From NCBI GenBank assembly GCA_029851415.1, contig CM056743.1:11834727-11898726 (forward strand): a DNA stretch of 64,000 nucleotides, written 5' to 3'. Shown here piece by piece: positions 22,167 to 35,642 of this stretch. This DNA is from Eretmocerus hayati. Lineage: Eukaryota > Arthropoda > Insecta > Hymenoptera > Aphelinidae. Positions within the stretch are counted from its first letter, which is position 1; the number at the start of each line of letters is the position of its first letter. Made by a program: the position numbers and the translations under genes. The notes below the pieces were generated by a model, which had not been told where the DNA came from, did not search any database, and was given only the letters and a program-made list of their open reading frames with translations.

Positions 22167-25100
22167 ATGAGTGAAAAAATGTCAGCGAGAAAAAAGTGTA
22201 ACACCACCCCCGCTGTCAAGGCGTCTGCTGTCCGGCACCCATCGCGGACCAAGGATGGACTTGGGTGATCGTGAGCAGTGTCCAACTCGATAAGACGGCC
22301 CTGATCTCCGCTGTATACAAGCGGAAGCCATTGTGGGAGAAGAGAGATGATAACTACCCACAGTCTCACCACGCACTCAGTCCCCTTTGGGATGGAGTGC
22401 TCGAAGAGATGAATATAAAAATCACTCCTCAAAGCAGTAAGTGTTTCCAAATTGTTCACGGTTGTGGTGGCATTATAGGTGGCACATATGTGCATCCAAA
22501 CGTACGTATGTGGGTGATAATGAGACAACTTAGGTATTTCGACTTTTCGAGGCCAAAAAAGGGAAGGGTCGGAATTTGAACCAAAAATTGACTAGTTGAA
22601 ATATATCAGCAATCTAACTGCTCATAAGTGTTTTCCAATCTATCTGACATCCAAAAATTATTCCCAGACTGGCATTTGACGTTAGTCAATCTACGTGAAA
22701 GATATGAGCGACTTTCGATATATTTTAGCCACGGTAAGAACATTTTGACATAAAAAGTGATCTCAAAGGCGTAAATCGAAACAGATTGTTTTCTCTGAAT
22801 ACACGGCCAACTTTTACGGTGAGGTTTTACGGTGATGTGTTTAAAACTGCCGCGTCAATGTACGAGTGAGATCGCCGCGCGTCTGCTCGCATCGTCCGCA
22901 CCAGCAAATCAACGCGTCCGCGCGCGTAATATTCATGACGTCTGGCGTGATACAGACCCTATATGCTCGTGTTATAAGTATGATTGAAATTTGAATCCGC
23001 AAAGTCGAAAAAACGTACTTACGCCGAATCTTTTCAAAAAGAAAAAGTGTAGTTGTGCATAGTGACGTTGTTGAATGATCTCTTCCGGCTATCGTAGAGT
23101 TTTTCGAGTCATTCTCCGATCCTTCTTCAAGTTGATATTAAAGGCGATAACCACTCATACTCTCAGACCATACTTATCTCCATTCAAAAATTATTCACAC
23201 GTATATGCTAGTAGAGCTATCTGCAGTATCTTCTTTGAGTATTGGTCAATTCTATACTACATAATTGATTGCGAATCCACCAGTAAGGAATTCTCTGATA
23301 TGAGTATGTTCCCAGTGTTCCCCATTATGTATGCGAATCCATTCAACATAATTACACGCAAGTGATTCCTGTGCTCAGAATCATTCTGTTCGGTTGTATA
23401 TCTAAACAGAAGAGTCGGAGCACTAGTCTTTTCAAAACACAATAGAAGGTGCGTAGTGTGTAATGTACGCTCCACCAACAAGTGCGCAAAATCACTGGTG
23501 ATGTATTTTTTTTGTATGTGATCGAGCATGATAAGTATCCTGTGGGTCAACTACAGAGATTTGAAATGAACATTTGCAGTCATTAACACAAATTTTAATA
23601 TTCTTCAAATGAATAATCATCACCACCCAATCTCTTGATTTCATTATTTTTTTTGACCTACTATTTCATGGAAAGCATACCCAACCCTGATCTTCACACA
23701 GTCTCAGCATTCTAATCATTACCATGGCATGGCACATGCATGTGCCTCTTTTCCATGATAACCTTTTGTGCATACGATGTTTAACTTCAATCAAAATATT
23801 GATTTAAAAAGTACGGGTTCTGCAGCAAAATTTGTCGTTCATCCAATATTGAACTATGAGTCGACCATAAAGCAGCCAATCTTTATTGTAGACAATTATT
23901 CTACTAAACGCCCGACATTCAAATTTTCAATATAACCAATTCTTTTCAACTTCAAGCGATGAGATATTCTATCTAAAAAATTATCATTGCCCCTTAGTGA
24001 ACTTTTTGTCCGATCAATTATCGGCATCCAAAACTTTTAAATCTCATACAATGTTTAACTTTTTCAGAATCGATTGTTCGAGGGCGCTGGACAAGCCTCA
24101 AGAACGGGTTCAACACAGCTTGGTCAAAAAGGCCCAAATTAGCGTCTGGGTCAGAAGCTAAGCAATGGGTTTCCAGGAACCCAGATTACAAGGCGATGAT
24201 GTTCTTGAAGACCAACCGTCAAAACCGAAAGTCCCTGAGCAACCACAAGCCTAGTGTCCCTTTGCATTCTGAGAACTTTTATGACAGTGACCACTTTGAT
24301 GATGAAGATTCGGAGGGTAGATAAGGTCAAGAAGAAGAAGAGCAGCACAGAGCTCTTGATGAGTACGACGACGACGACGAAGATGACGACGACGATGACG
24401 GCGATGTCGACGACGGTGGCGATGGTGAATCTCGGATCTACTCCGAGGTATCCGAAGCTGATACCGATGAAGATGTACCCCTCATCAAAGAAGAACCAAC
24501 CGATGCTCAGCAACCGATGCGCAGCAAAAAGCAAGAAGGCTCCAAAACGGAAGGGATCCGCTTGTGTTGAGCCAGCCCACAAGGAGTGGAAGGCTCAGCA
24601 ACGCATTAGGCCTCCAACCAACAGCCAACTCTTACAAGTTCTTGTTGCTACTGAAGAAAAGAAAGTAGCTCTAGCAGAGAGAGTCATCGATGAAAAAGTG
24701 AAGAACGAACTTCGACCTTATAAGAATAACGTCGACGATGAGTGGATGGACTTCTTTCACGAGCTGATTCCACAACTTCAAACTTTCGACACTCGAAAGC
24801 GTACTGCATGCAAAAAAGCTTTTCGAGACCTCGTCGCAGAAATACAGACAAGTGAGTGATCATTCCACATACTTACCCATATCAACTAAGGAAACATTCC
24901 TTTTCAAATTATTGCTGTGTCTTAGATGCTCAAATAACTCATTCCTCACATCAATCGAAACATCAATAATGAATCACGGATTGTATCTCAGATTATAGAT
25001 GACAACTGTCTGAGAAAAATTGAGAATGTTCTTCTTCAAATCTCGTATTTGTAATCCAGAACCGTGTCTTGCACTTTCGATAATAAATTATGGCGTAACA

Positions 25101-25451
25101 CTCGAAACTATAGGATTTCTTCTCGGATTCTTTCTACATTTTTCTATCTTTTCCGAGGCTCATTAAAAACCAAAAGTTCGGTTCTTCCGTTGTTTCCTAG
25201 CACGAGAAGATAATTTTCAGCCTGGACTTCGGCCTGCTTTTGCCGCTATCTAGAGCGCTTAAGTGCAGCAACGTCTACTGCCTAGATATGGTGCCACGTC
25301 GTTTTGTGGGTTGATATATTATTTCAATACATGATCTACTCTAATTTCAGATAAATCCTGGAATGCCGTATCGTCCGTAGGTGATGGATCGAACCATATC
25401 GATTTGGCAACTGATGAAGCCATTTCTAATTCAGCCAGTCCCCAGTTATAG
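22167..25451 (+). pseudogene. MADF/BESS-type DNA-binding protein gene of H (decayed)
   Basis: Three exons are visible: about 22167-22436, 24068-24851 and 25351-25451. Both junctions keep the reading phase. The MADF domain is split by intron 1: DKTALISAVYKRKPLWEK and SPLWDGVLEEM before it, GRWTSLKNGFNTAW after it. A serine/lysine stretch and an Asp/Glu-rich GAC-repeat segment follow, then a BESS-like end (EWMDFFHELIPQLQTF). The gene is damaged. ATG 22167 opens a different frame (MSEKMSARKKC...) from the MADF segment, so a frameshift lies near 22250. TAA at 24322 interrupts exon 2, and a +1 shift is needed near 24500-24560. MADF proteins bind DNA; Harbinger transposons carry a Myb-class partner that helps the transposase bind DNA and enter the nucleus, which is the likely ancestral role here. 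Confidence 0.72.
22500..22840 (-). repeat. Dispersed repeat, copy 2, in intron 1 of the MADF gene
   Basis: Reverse-complement match to 2360-2690 with perhaps 70-80 percent identity. It lies in the first intron of the MADF gene, about 65 bases after the splice donor. Confidence 0.6.
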
Positions 25452-25534
25452 CCAATGAGACGCAGATCTCGATCGACAATTCCGGGCTCACCAGTACATC
25501 ATGATGGTCGCGTAAGTCGTATCGAACCATCACC

Positions 25535-28307
25535 AAAGGAGCTGTTGCAAATAAGGCCAAATCTGCTCCAGAGAATTGGGACTCCAGGTTGCACTGAAAT
25601 GCGTGTTTTGGGTGTCTGAATATGCATATTAATTTTTTCCGCGTCAAATCAAAGCGTCTCCCAGTAGTGGGCAAAAAGGTGTCCCATTTAAAATACACGT
25701 GGAACGCACTTTCTAGCGTCCCTCTCAAAATTGGCCCAATGGACTATAACGGCTCCAATGAGGATTTGTTCTTGAACAGAAAATACAACTTTTAGGGGTT
25801 TTTCATGGACGGGAAATGATGTGCTCGTACCGAAAAACCACTTGAGAGATGGAAAATGCGGATCTTTCACGCTAAAACCGGGGAATACTCGAACGGAGTG
25901 GGATTAATCGAAAAGTTGCAGAGGACCAAAGTTGTAGATTATGTTCTAAGCTTCCATTTGGCATCGGTTTTTTATGCATGTATTGGTTGGGGGTTCCCAA
26001 AAAACGACCAAAAGTCGTAAAAAACCATATTTATTGGATTTCTTGGCGATCTCGGGGTGAAAATGGACTGACAAACTATCATATCTTGTAGATCTCATCA
26101 AAATACACAGTTTTGGTTCCCATAATTTTTTCGAAAAAACGCACCAGATTCGAGTTTATAGCAAAAAAGTGCCGAAAATAGGCACTCTCCAACATTCTCA
26201 CGCAAAATATTCGAAAAACGCAAATGGAAACCCTATATAATAATTGCATGAGAAGTTGCCCTTTTTTGTGTACTTTAAAATGAAAGAAAAATTCATAGCG
26301 TTCCGATGTTCCTGCTTCGAGGAATATGCATTTTTATGCCAGATAACAAGTTTGAGTGAATAAATTCATGGTTCCAGCATGCTATATGCAATTCTACGTC
26401 AATGAGTCATACAACTACATCAATCGGACATGCAAAATCACCAATTTTCATCCACGATCACCGTTCAGAGCCCTAGAATATCCCGGAAACTAGGCACATC
26501 CATCAAAATTCTCCGGTGCTATTGGAATTCCTCATTTGTCAAGGCCCAACACTGGCAAGCTTGCACGCACATGGGTTCCCCGGAAGTCGCAGCTGCCAAA
26601 ATCTGTTGATATTGTGTGAATTCGTACGTTGGTAGATGAGAATCCCCGATTCAAACCTTCTCCCTCTAAAAAAATCGCAAATAGCCCAAAAATCATAATA
26701 CCTCGAGTCACTCGCAACAGAGGCTCAAACGATTTCTCCAATATGCACATTCCTGGATACGCATCCGTGATCCTCATAATTTTGGCGGGTTCCAAAAAAT
26801 CAGATATCATAGCGAGATATGTCTTAAGAGGGCTCCTTTCTTTCTCAAAATCAAAGCTCTCCAAATAATCAAATGGGAACCATATGCCATCTCGTCAGGG
26901 AGAGAGAATTGACGTTTCTCGTTCTTCTCAGAATAAAGGAGTCCTTTCTAATGTTATTTGCATATTGCGAATATCCAAATCAATGAATCAAACTTATATC
27001 GCAGAAACCCAGTATGACGATGATCTAATTCTGGGGTGCGAAGTATTTTGTTTCGTCGATAGTTTATTTGGTGAATGCGGCATAATGAGAAAGATCGGGA
27101 TCCTCTGTACATCCTCTTCACAATTGACCACTCGTGGAAGCTCTGCCATATCCTCCTGTTATGGCTCTCCTGGAGACTAGCTGTGTACGTGCCTCGATCT
27201 GTCCCCCCTCCTTCTTCGACATCAACTTGTGATATCAATCCAAGTCATAGAGTATGAGTTCTCATGAATGGTTATTTTCGTAGTCTCGTACACTACAATA
27301 TTCTCATAGTTGGAAAAAGTTTTGAGAAAGACAACAAGCCTGGTGTTCAAAGATTCGATCCTTATCATAACCTTATATAGCTCCGAATGATGATCGTGGA
27401 TGAAAATTGGTGATTTTGCATGTCCGATTGATGTAGTTGTATGACTCATTGACGTAGAATTGCATATAGCATGCTGGAACCATGAATTTATCTACTCAAA
27501 CTTGTTATCTGGCATAAAAATGCATATTCCTCGAAGCAGGAACATCGGAACGCTATGAATTTTTTTTTTATTTTGAAGTACACAAAAAAAAGCAACTTTT
27601 CACGCAATTATTATATAGGGTTTTTATTTGCGTTTTTCGAGTATTTTGCGTGAGAACGTTGGAGAGTGCCTATTTCCGGCACATTTTCGCTATAAACTCG
27701 AATCTGGTGCGTTTTTTCGAAAAAATTATGGGTACCAAAAATGTGTATTTTGATGAGATCTACAAGATATGATAGTTTTTTTACCCCGAAATCGCCAAGA
27801 AATCCAATAAATATGGTTTTTTACGACTTTTGGTCGTTTTTTGGGAACCCCCAACCAATACACGCATAAAAAACCGATGCCAAATGGAGGCTTAGAACAT
27901 AATCTACAACTTTGGTCCTCTGCAACTTTTCGATTAATCCCACTCCGTTCGGGTATTCCCCGGTTTTAGAATGATAGATCCGCATTTTCCATCTCTCAAG
28001 TGGTTTTTCGGTACGAGCACATCATTTCCCGTCCATGAAAAAACCCCTAAAAGTTGTATTTCCTGTTCAAGAACAAATCCCCATTGGAGCCGTTATAGTC
28101 CATTGGGCCAATTTTGAGAGGGGCGCTAGAAAGTGCGTTCCACGTGTATTTTAAATGGGGCACCTTTTTGCCCACTACTGGGAGACGCTTTGGTTTAACG
28201 CGGAAAAAATTTATATGCATATCCAGACACCCAAAACACGCATTTCAGTGCAACCTGGAGTCCAAATTCTCTGGAGCAGATTTGGCCTTATTTGCGACAG
28301 CTCCTTT
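25535..28307. mobile_element. Foldback transposon with about 0.93-kb inverted arms
   Basis: The arms 25535-26475 and 27385-28307 are inverted copies with about 90 percent identity. The outer tips are AAAGGAGCTGTTGCAAATAA and its mirror ending TTTGCGACAGCTCCTTT. The central 0.9 kb (26480-27380) has frames up to 110 codons without recognised motifs. No target duplication is certain. It lies 84 bases after the stop of the MADF gene, so it may affect 3' processing. Class unknown. Confidence 0.75.
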
Positions 28308-28676
28308 TACTGCATGATTGAATAAGTACATTGCAATAATGTCGACGAACGCTTCTTGGAACATTGTCTGAGTCCGAGCTATTGAGAATGAGTATTTGAA
28401 TTATATCTAGTAATGAGAAAGACCTCTTGAGAATATAAGCTCTGTCGATCAAAAACTCCGGTCAGGTGAAGAGATTCTTGGTATTTCAATATCAAAACCG
28501 TTGAGGCTGAGGGTTATTGAATCTATAAGAACTCTACTGTTTAGTCAAATGCACCTTCAACGTTCTAGATATGATAATTCATGCATCACAATGTTACGAA
28601 AAAGTATTTCAAATACCAACTCCGAAATAGAAATTAAATTATACCCACGAAAAAAAATTAATTATCACATTCGCAG

Positions 28677-29726
28677 GGTTCGGGATACAGTGGGGACCAG
28701 TTGACCATGAATCAGAGTCAACCGAATGAAGGCGTACGTGACCGAAATTCAGTCGCAAATGGTTGCGAGGACTATGAAGAGTATCTTGCTGCTCAGGGGC
28801 CTAGTATGTGTGATAACACTTTGAATCACACCAGTGGTGACGACAATTGTCATAGCCTGGATGTTAGCCTCGGCGCTGCTCTCAATTTTGGTGAAAACAG
28901 CGAGAAGAAATATGTAAGTGTCATTTCACACATGGAACTTCCGCCTCTCTCAGTAAATGTCAGTAACTACAAAACTCTTTGATGAAATATGGATCCTCGT
29001 GCCAATCATGTAATTCATCCCGATAATTATGCTCAAGTGCTCGTAGAGGACACAAATTACACCATCGCAGAATTTGTAAATGCTTCTTCATTCACTCGGT
29101 CACTTCAAAAAGTGGTCTCTACTATCGTCCAACTCAATTTCGATGGAGTTTCATTTTTCCATTAGCATAGCATCAATGCTGATCTCAGTATCAACAGAAC
29201 TTGATAATTTTAACATGACTCATGATTGTAATGATTCTCGAAACCACAATGTTTTCATTTATGTAGAGCTCCACCATATTCAATACGTCCAACATGCGCC
29301 CGTTCATCACGTGCACGTTCCTGAGAGTGAGCTTTTTGTTCACAAGAATGTAACTCATCAGGGTATTGTCAAGCTAAAAGAATTTTGAGGCTACATTGAG
29401 ATTTGTTACGACCGCATTCTAATTAGAATCGCCATGAGTGCGATATAACTTCATCAATCGAGACCCACATCAATTCTACTATGTGATTTCGTCACCGTAA
29501 CTCACGAATCATATTCTGAATGTATGCAGAAGACTGACAGTTCAAAAGGGTAATAATCCAACATTTGGTATTTGAGATTTTCGCTCTGGAATACAAGATT
29601 TCGATTACTCGAGGGTGAGCTAATCAGATAAAATTATCAAATTTTCTCACTTTGCAGATTCACCGATCTATTACCACGAGCTCCGTCCCAAATGCGACTC
29701 AAATGTCAAATTTGATTGTGCCGTAA
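28677..29726 (+). CDS. Small two-exon gene of unknown function inside H
   Basis: Exon 28677-28913 starts after acceptor TTCGCAG and ends at donor TAT|GTAAGT. Exon 29658-29726 starts after TTTGCAG and ends at a TAA. The phases agree (0/0). From the ATG at 28707, in good context (ACCATGA), the protein has about 91 residues and is acidic, Asn/Ser-rich, without known domains. The frame is also open upstream of the ATG to the acceptor, so another 5' coding exon is possible. It may be a third H gene or a remnant of the MADF gene separated by the foldback insertion. Confidence 0.35.
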
Positions 29727-29729
29727 ACA

Positions 29730-31195
29730 CAACGTGCTCTACGGAGTTGCCGCTATCTCAATCTCGAGGTATTCCACCAAAATGATACTGTTATTGATTT
29801 CTATACTACACCGAGACAGACTTCGCGATGGTACACCAACGATGAACGGTGGAAATCTAATATGACAGCTATCACATGAAGCCTTGAATTTAAGAAACGT
29901 GGAGGTTAGTAACAATGCAACAATAACGTGACCCTCCATTAACTACTTCTAGGTATCAATTGTCCTTGGATATGAGGAACAATGAAAAGTTTGGAAAGTG
30001 GCTCGTTTAGAGCATGCATCAAAATTATTTTCCACCGTCAATGGAAACCAACAATCAGTGAATGCAGCTCATCATGTGAAAAGATTAACTAGTAGATCAA
30101 AACTTGTAAATCAATGGTAGATTATATTCAATAGACTTTAAACTTATTAGCGTGTGAATGTATAGACTTCAAATGTCAACGTTGAAGTGTAACATAGTGA
30201 AAAAGCCTTGTTGACTTGATAACTCTTGATGTTGTTCTGTATGCGATGATTCTATATTTTCCAGATCACTCATAGAATTAATGCATCAACAATGACAGTT
30301 GTTTGCAGAATATGGGAAGACCTCAGACCTCATAATATTTCTTATTTTGTGAAAATTCTTTATTTCTCAGATCAATTATGAATTGTAATAAATCCAAAAT
30401 CAGCTCACATATGCTTTGCTTCAGGAGATAGACTCAGAATGGATATTACAGTAAGAATGTACCCTAAGTTTATTAATACTGTCTTATATATATTTTAATC
30501 CACAACGTAACTTTACGTATCTACAATAATCATCATCGTACCTTCCTGAACAATTTTTTTTCAATCACAAGAACTTCTTCGGCAGTTGTGTTATGATCGA
30601 GTTGAACGCATGAAATGTGTGAACGTAATCTTCCCAAGGAAGACCAGAAAACGACCCTGCGTATCAACCTATTGGAACTTTTCTTTGAGCTTATTACAGC
30701 ATTGTCCACACCCATTAAGAGATTTTCACAATAATATAATCCAAACAAATTATTTCAAGGATAACACTAATGGAATTGTCAAGTTCCTTCATAACGTCAG
30801 TTCCCAAATTATAAATGTACTTAAAGCAAACATTTTTACAGATGATACCATTATGAATGGTTGAATATCTTTTGAACTTAGAACTCGTCATTGATCCATC
30901 AAAGTTAAAGCAGCATAATTTCAACAAACTATTCAAAGTAGACTATTGTGTATTTGCAATTCTACATTCTTGACTCACTAGTTCAAGATACCTACAATGT
31001 TGGTGAATATCCCATTAAACAGCTTCAGAGACTCATGTTCCACTTAGTGATCAGAAGCAAAACCGTTGAACAAATGAATTTACATGCCCGAGATTCCTGC
31101 AGCTTTACTTGACACTGCAGATAATACATTAACCATAGATTGAGACGTAATCGCGGGGACTGCAAAATCGTTATACTTTCTGGTGGACACGATGA
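29730..31195. other. No recognised gene between the small gene and the Harbinger transposase
   Basis: AT-rich sequence with short chance frames only. It holds the convergent 3' ends of the H genes. Confidence 0.4.
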
Positions 31196-31201
31196 AAATC
31201 C

Positions 31202-32671
31202 TTATTTCCTGCTATCAAGATAGGTTCGTAAATCTTCACGAGCTTGAACACCGGAACCTCCCAATCGCCTTTGACGGTCGAGGTTTCTTGGACAGCTTCG
31301 CACTCGTATATTCCTGACACGGCCATGTGGCTCATCTCCAGTGAGTCCCTCTCTATCAATAATGATATCGTGCAGCAAACAAATGCATCTTACTAAATGA
31401 TCAACCGTTTTTGGATGTTGGTGCAAGGTTGTTAGTAGCATCCTGAATTTGTTCGTCATCATGCCAAATGCGCACTCGACGATCCGACGAATCCCGTTGA
31501 AGAATTCGTTGAAATTCCGTTGGCTCAAAGATAAAGCTTTTCCTGAGTAGGCCTTCAGTGTGTGCAGAGCCAAGAGATACGCATCATCTCCAATAAAGAA
31601 ATGAGGTAGCCAGATATTTGTACCGGGAAGCTTCTCGGCTCTCGGTATCACAATGTCCCCGTCCTCGATATAGGTATAGAGATCTGACGTCGCAAATGTA
31701 CCTCCATCACTCTGCTGTCCAAACCCACCGACGTCGATGCTAGCGAATCTCCCGTATGCATCGACTTGAGCTTGCAGAACGATGGAGAAATAATGCTTGT
31801 AATTGAAGTAAACAGCCCCTGACCTTCGAGGCTTTCATATTCTCACATGCTTGCAATCAATGGCGCCCATGCAATAATCAAGCCCCCATCTACTTTGGAA
31901 GCCCTCGGCAATGTTCCTCAGCCTCTCTCTGTTTAGTAGTGACATGTGAGTTTCATGAAAAGCATCCCGAATTGCGACCACGGTTTCTTTGATGATGCCT
32001 GCAATCGTTGACTTGCCCATGAAGAATGTGAATTTCAACGACTCATACGTTGCGCCAGTGGCTAGAAATCTGGAACCCAATTGAAAGTTCGGAAACTGAA
32101 TCTAGAGTCAGAAGAATGGTGTGTGCGCAGAGTGATATTGATGTCTTCTTCATGAAACGATCGGTATACCCAATATTCTGGATATTACTGAACATTCACA
32201 AAGAATGTAGGTAACTGATAACCGTATAAAATAATATGTGAAGGATTCTGTGAATGCGTGCATAGATTTTTGATCCAACGTTGTGCGGGTGAAATTTTTG
32301 AAAGGTCGAGTGCAGGTATGATGATAACTGATCAGGTGGATTCCTTACCTGAGGGTCACGACAAGTCTTTCTTCAGCTCCAATAGCTCTTGTATGGAGTT
32401 GATTCCAATTCTTTCGCAATAAAGGCGTGACTCCTTCAAGAATGTAATCAAAAGTTTCAATCGACATACGCATATACTTCTTGAATTCCTCAGGATCTCT
32501 TCTGAGAATTGGGAACAAAGAAAAGTACTGTCCAAAGTTTTGTCGGAGCTTATTCATTTCCTTGGTTTGTACAGATCGGTTGCAAAGTAGCAGATACGCT
32601 TTCACAGCCGTGTTGTCCATAAACAAGCCTGAAACCACATCGTGGATGTTATCGGCTGTTATATAGTCCAT
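31202..32671 (-). pseudogene. PIF/Harbinger DDE transposase with one nonsense codon
   Basis: Exon 1 is 32671-32349 and exon 2 is 32069-31202; the donor CTCAG|GTAAGG and acceptor GGTTCCAG|ATTTC restore the family motif TLRFLATGATYESL. The protein would be about 396 residues, a normal family length. The DDE core is visible: CMGAIDCKHVRI, FIGDDAYLL and RRIVECAFGMM. A single TGA at 31835-31837 interrupts the frame just after the first catalytic aspartate; the frame is open on both sides, with family-like sequence after it (SGAVYFNYKHYFSIVLQAQV). The start ATG 32671 fits the N-terminal part (MDYITADNIHD). The gene converges with the MADF gene of H. The nonsense codon suggests a recently inactivated transposase, unless it is a sequencing error. 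Confidence 0.82.
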
Positions 32672-32699
32672 TTTGCAAGTCTCGAGATATTATCTGTAA

Positions 32700-35300
32700 C
32701 AGAAAAAATTCTATACTTCGAGTTGCGGTTATTTTACGATAGTTGGGAATTAATTTCGTGAAACATTTCTCGAGGAAACCTATAAGCTCTTGCTGCCGTT
32801 TTGTACTATTGTTGAAGCATACTCTGCTGCAAGCTATAAAAAACAACATAAAAGTTCGGGAAGAGTTTTTCCTCGATTGATGAAACTGTCGGCATCTGAT
32901 CCCCAATCTCAACTCATGTTTAAACATGGGGTATACATGATACGATTTTTTAGAATTTCTCGTATCGAGAAGAATATTCAAAAATGTTAGCGCACGCCTA
33001 GATTCACTTATTTTATGTCCGTTTGAGAAAAATAGTGGATAGAGGCATTTGTGGATTGTGTAAAATAATTGTTGCATATGAAAGAACTGTATCGTAATCC
33101 GAGACACATTTTTATCCATTTCAAGAATTGAAAATAGACCATTTTGCATGATAAAAATATTCCAAAAACTGATTCGAGTTCTCGGTACACAATCGAAAAT
33201 TTTATCAGAAAAAAATTATCAAACTTTGAAGGACTTTCGTCTATGACACTTTTATATACCAACAACAAAAACAGATAGTGCAACGCGCTGGGCGACTTTG
33301 TTGAACCAAATATAGTAATAAAGAAAATTGATCCGCGACGTATGCAAAAACTTCTACGGAAACAAACTTTATTTGACATCAAAAAGTTTATTGGAATCGA
33401 TTCGCAATGTTTCCGCAAAGAATGTTCCGAAATCTTCCCAAAATTTTTGCCCTTGAAGAACAATGGCTTAATATCGCAGACATCACAAGAGATTCACTCG
33501 CGCTGTGACCCACGGGGTAGCCAAGTAGCACACGATAATTATTTGATCTTATGTTCGGAAATATATTATTCCCAGTTCTAGTGAGGGGCTCTAGTTCTCG
33601 GTGAGCATGTTTTTTTACATGTTTCAGTAAACTGTGCGTAAAGTATACTCTTACGCACCGAATATCAAGAATATATATTATACTCCAATAATTGAAGAAT
33701 TTGAATGAAATATATCCTCACATGTGTATGAAATACATGCCTCCTCTTTCAGAGTTTCCAAGAAAAATTCATATTTATTATTTTTGTTTGTTGAGTTGAC
33801 AAAAACTTCTGGAAATTCTAACAATTCTGAATGTTGATAGTTGCTAAGATCACTTTGGAAAGAATTCTTACATCAATGCGGGGCCTCAAATGAGATAATA
33901 AAGTTGAATTTGGATGAGTAACGTGAAAAATGAGCATTGAAAAAAGAGCAATTACATCTTTGTTAGATATACATTTTTTTGTAGAATGAAAGATTTTTGC
34001 AGTTCTCTAAGCGGTGCATTTGTAATGCAGAAACAATGATTGGAACAGGGGCCCCACACAGTTGGAAGAGGTGGTCAGGTTTTTGAGAGCGATTGAGATG
34101 TCATGTGTAACAAATGGCTACTGGACAAGTGCATAACTACGATTCAAATTGATTTATTGGGTCTGAATTAGATCCGTTTTGTCAAGATCAGCTATTTTCA
34201 TATGTGCCAAACGACTACCGGGTAAGTGCATGACTACTGTTTGGACTGATCTATTGGATTTCAATCAGATCCGTTGTTTCAAGATAAACTACATACTCAT
34301 TTGCGCACATGTAACAAAATAGGTGGATTCAAAGTCTTTCATCGGGATTTTTTGAGCACCCACCATCTTTGAATTGTTGTAACTAAAATCTGAAATGACG
34401 GGCATGAAGTTGAAATTTCAATAAACCTTTTCTTCGGCTTGAAAATATGAGTTGTGCCGAATTTGCAAAACCTAACATCAGCTCTTGCCGGTAAATTGTT
34501 GATTGAAAGCGAAAAAATACATCAAAACCTGTGTTCAAATTCATTTTAATCCGGCTAACGGAAGAATGTAGAGCGGATCATATGTATAATAATGACGATC
34601 ATCATTGTCTCAAAATTTTGCGAAGAGCCCATGACACGGGCATGTCAAGACGAGTGTTAAGACTACATGTAGTTAGTAACATGGCGTGGAGAACCGGGTT
34701 AATGAGGTAAACTGACCTTGCTCATGAGTGTATCACGATGACTGCAGGAGTCGAACCGGGGGTGCCAAGATCCTCTCTTATCCTCTCGATTTGTTTGCAC
34801 AACAGGGTTGGAGTCAGCTCGCGGCGCAGCGCTCATTTAGTGATCTCTTTTTAGTCAAAGAGCTGCATGCACAGGTCGCAGCTACCACCACCCGAGCCGG
34901 TTGTAAGCACTTGAAGGCACTTTGGTAACTACTTCGCGAGCGAGATGCTGAGCTCTATTTGGATGTAATAATTTGCCATAAAAAGTGGGGTTACATGTGG
35001 TTCAGTCCTCAACTCTGATTGGTCGAGGGCACCGTATTATGTACGCACTCTTGGTGTTGCAGATTGAAATCTCAAGTCAAATGGTTTTCAACGGATGAGT
35101 CATTAACACAAACCGATAGTTTGCAGGTTTGAGAATATGAGGGTGGAGTTTCAACGAAGGACGAGTGATGATAATTGTTCTTGGGAGTTTCCCGTCCTCA
35201 AACTGCGCACATCGTTGATGTACCAATATGAACAAGTCCTCCGCAATTCGCCAAACCATGTGCTTTTGACAGAGAGAGAAAATAGATGAATTGTTAGTCC
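32700..35300. other. Upstream region of the transposase within H, no further gene
   Basis: Reading frames up to 151 codons occur on the - strand at 33008-33463 but have no recognised motif. A tandem duplication lies at 34113-34295. The region should contain the transposase promoter. Confidence 0.35.
34113..34295 (+). repeat. Diverged tandem duplication, period about 93 bp
   Basis: Two successive units start CAAATGGCTACTGGACAAG and CAAACGACTACCGGGTAAG. They stay alignable through GATCCGTTTTGTCAAGATCA and GATCCGTTGTTTCAAGATAA. Confidence 0.55.
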
Positions 35301-35307
35301 AAAGGCT

Positions 35308-35491
35308 CTCGAAGTTCTCCTCCCCCAAATTGTTGGCACGTGCCAATGTGAGAGGTATAAGCAAGACCCCCTCGGAGACCCCCACAATCGCGGCCACGGA
35401 TTAACTGACCGCGAGACTCGTCGCGGCGGGGTCTTTTTCGGGTTTTCTCACATTGGCACGAGCCAACAATTTGGGGGAGGAGAACTTCGAG
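35308..35491. mobile_element. 184-bp MITE with 46-bp terminal inverted repeats
   Basis: The arms 35308-35353 and 35446-35491 are inverted copies with one mismatch (tip CTCGAAGTTCTCCTCCCCCA). The near-identity implies recent origin. The inner part is GC-rich. No clear target duplication. Confidence 0.75.
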
Positions 35492-35642
35492 AAATTTTGC
35501 TTTCATACTTCATGCATCTCTTTCCTCTGTACTCAGAAGGATACGGTTCGGCAAAATGCGCAGTTTGAAGGCAGACCTGGCAAAACAGGAGCCAAGATCA
35601 GCATTCAACTGTCATCAAACAACTGAAATATTTAATCCGATT

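Noticed and set aside
24362..24425. GAC trinucleotide array as a stand-alone microsatellite
   Set aside because: It codes for the acidic Asp-rich segment of the MADF/BESS protein, a usual feature of the family, so it was described within that gene.
33008..33463. 151-codon - strand frame upstream of the Harbinger transposase
   Set aside because: No recognised domain and unusual Phe/Ser/Lys-rich composition typical of chance frames in AT-rich DNA.
34741..34765. B-box-like GGTTCGACTCC on the - strand, possible tRNA or SINE
   Set aside because: No T-stem pairing, no A box at the right distance and no acceptor stem.
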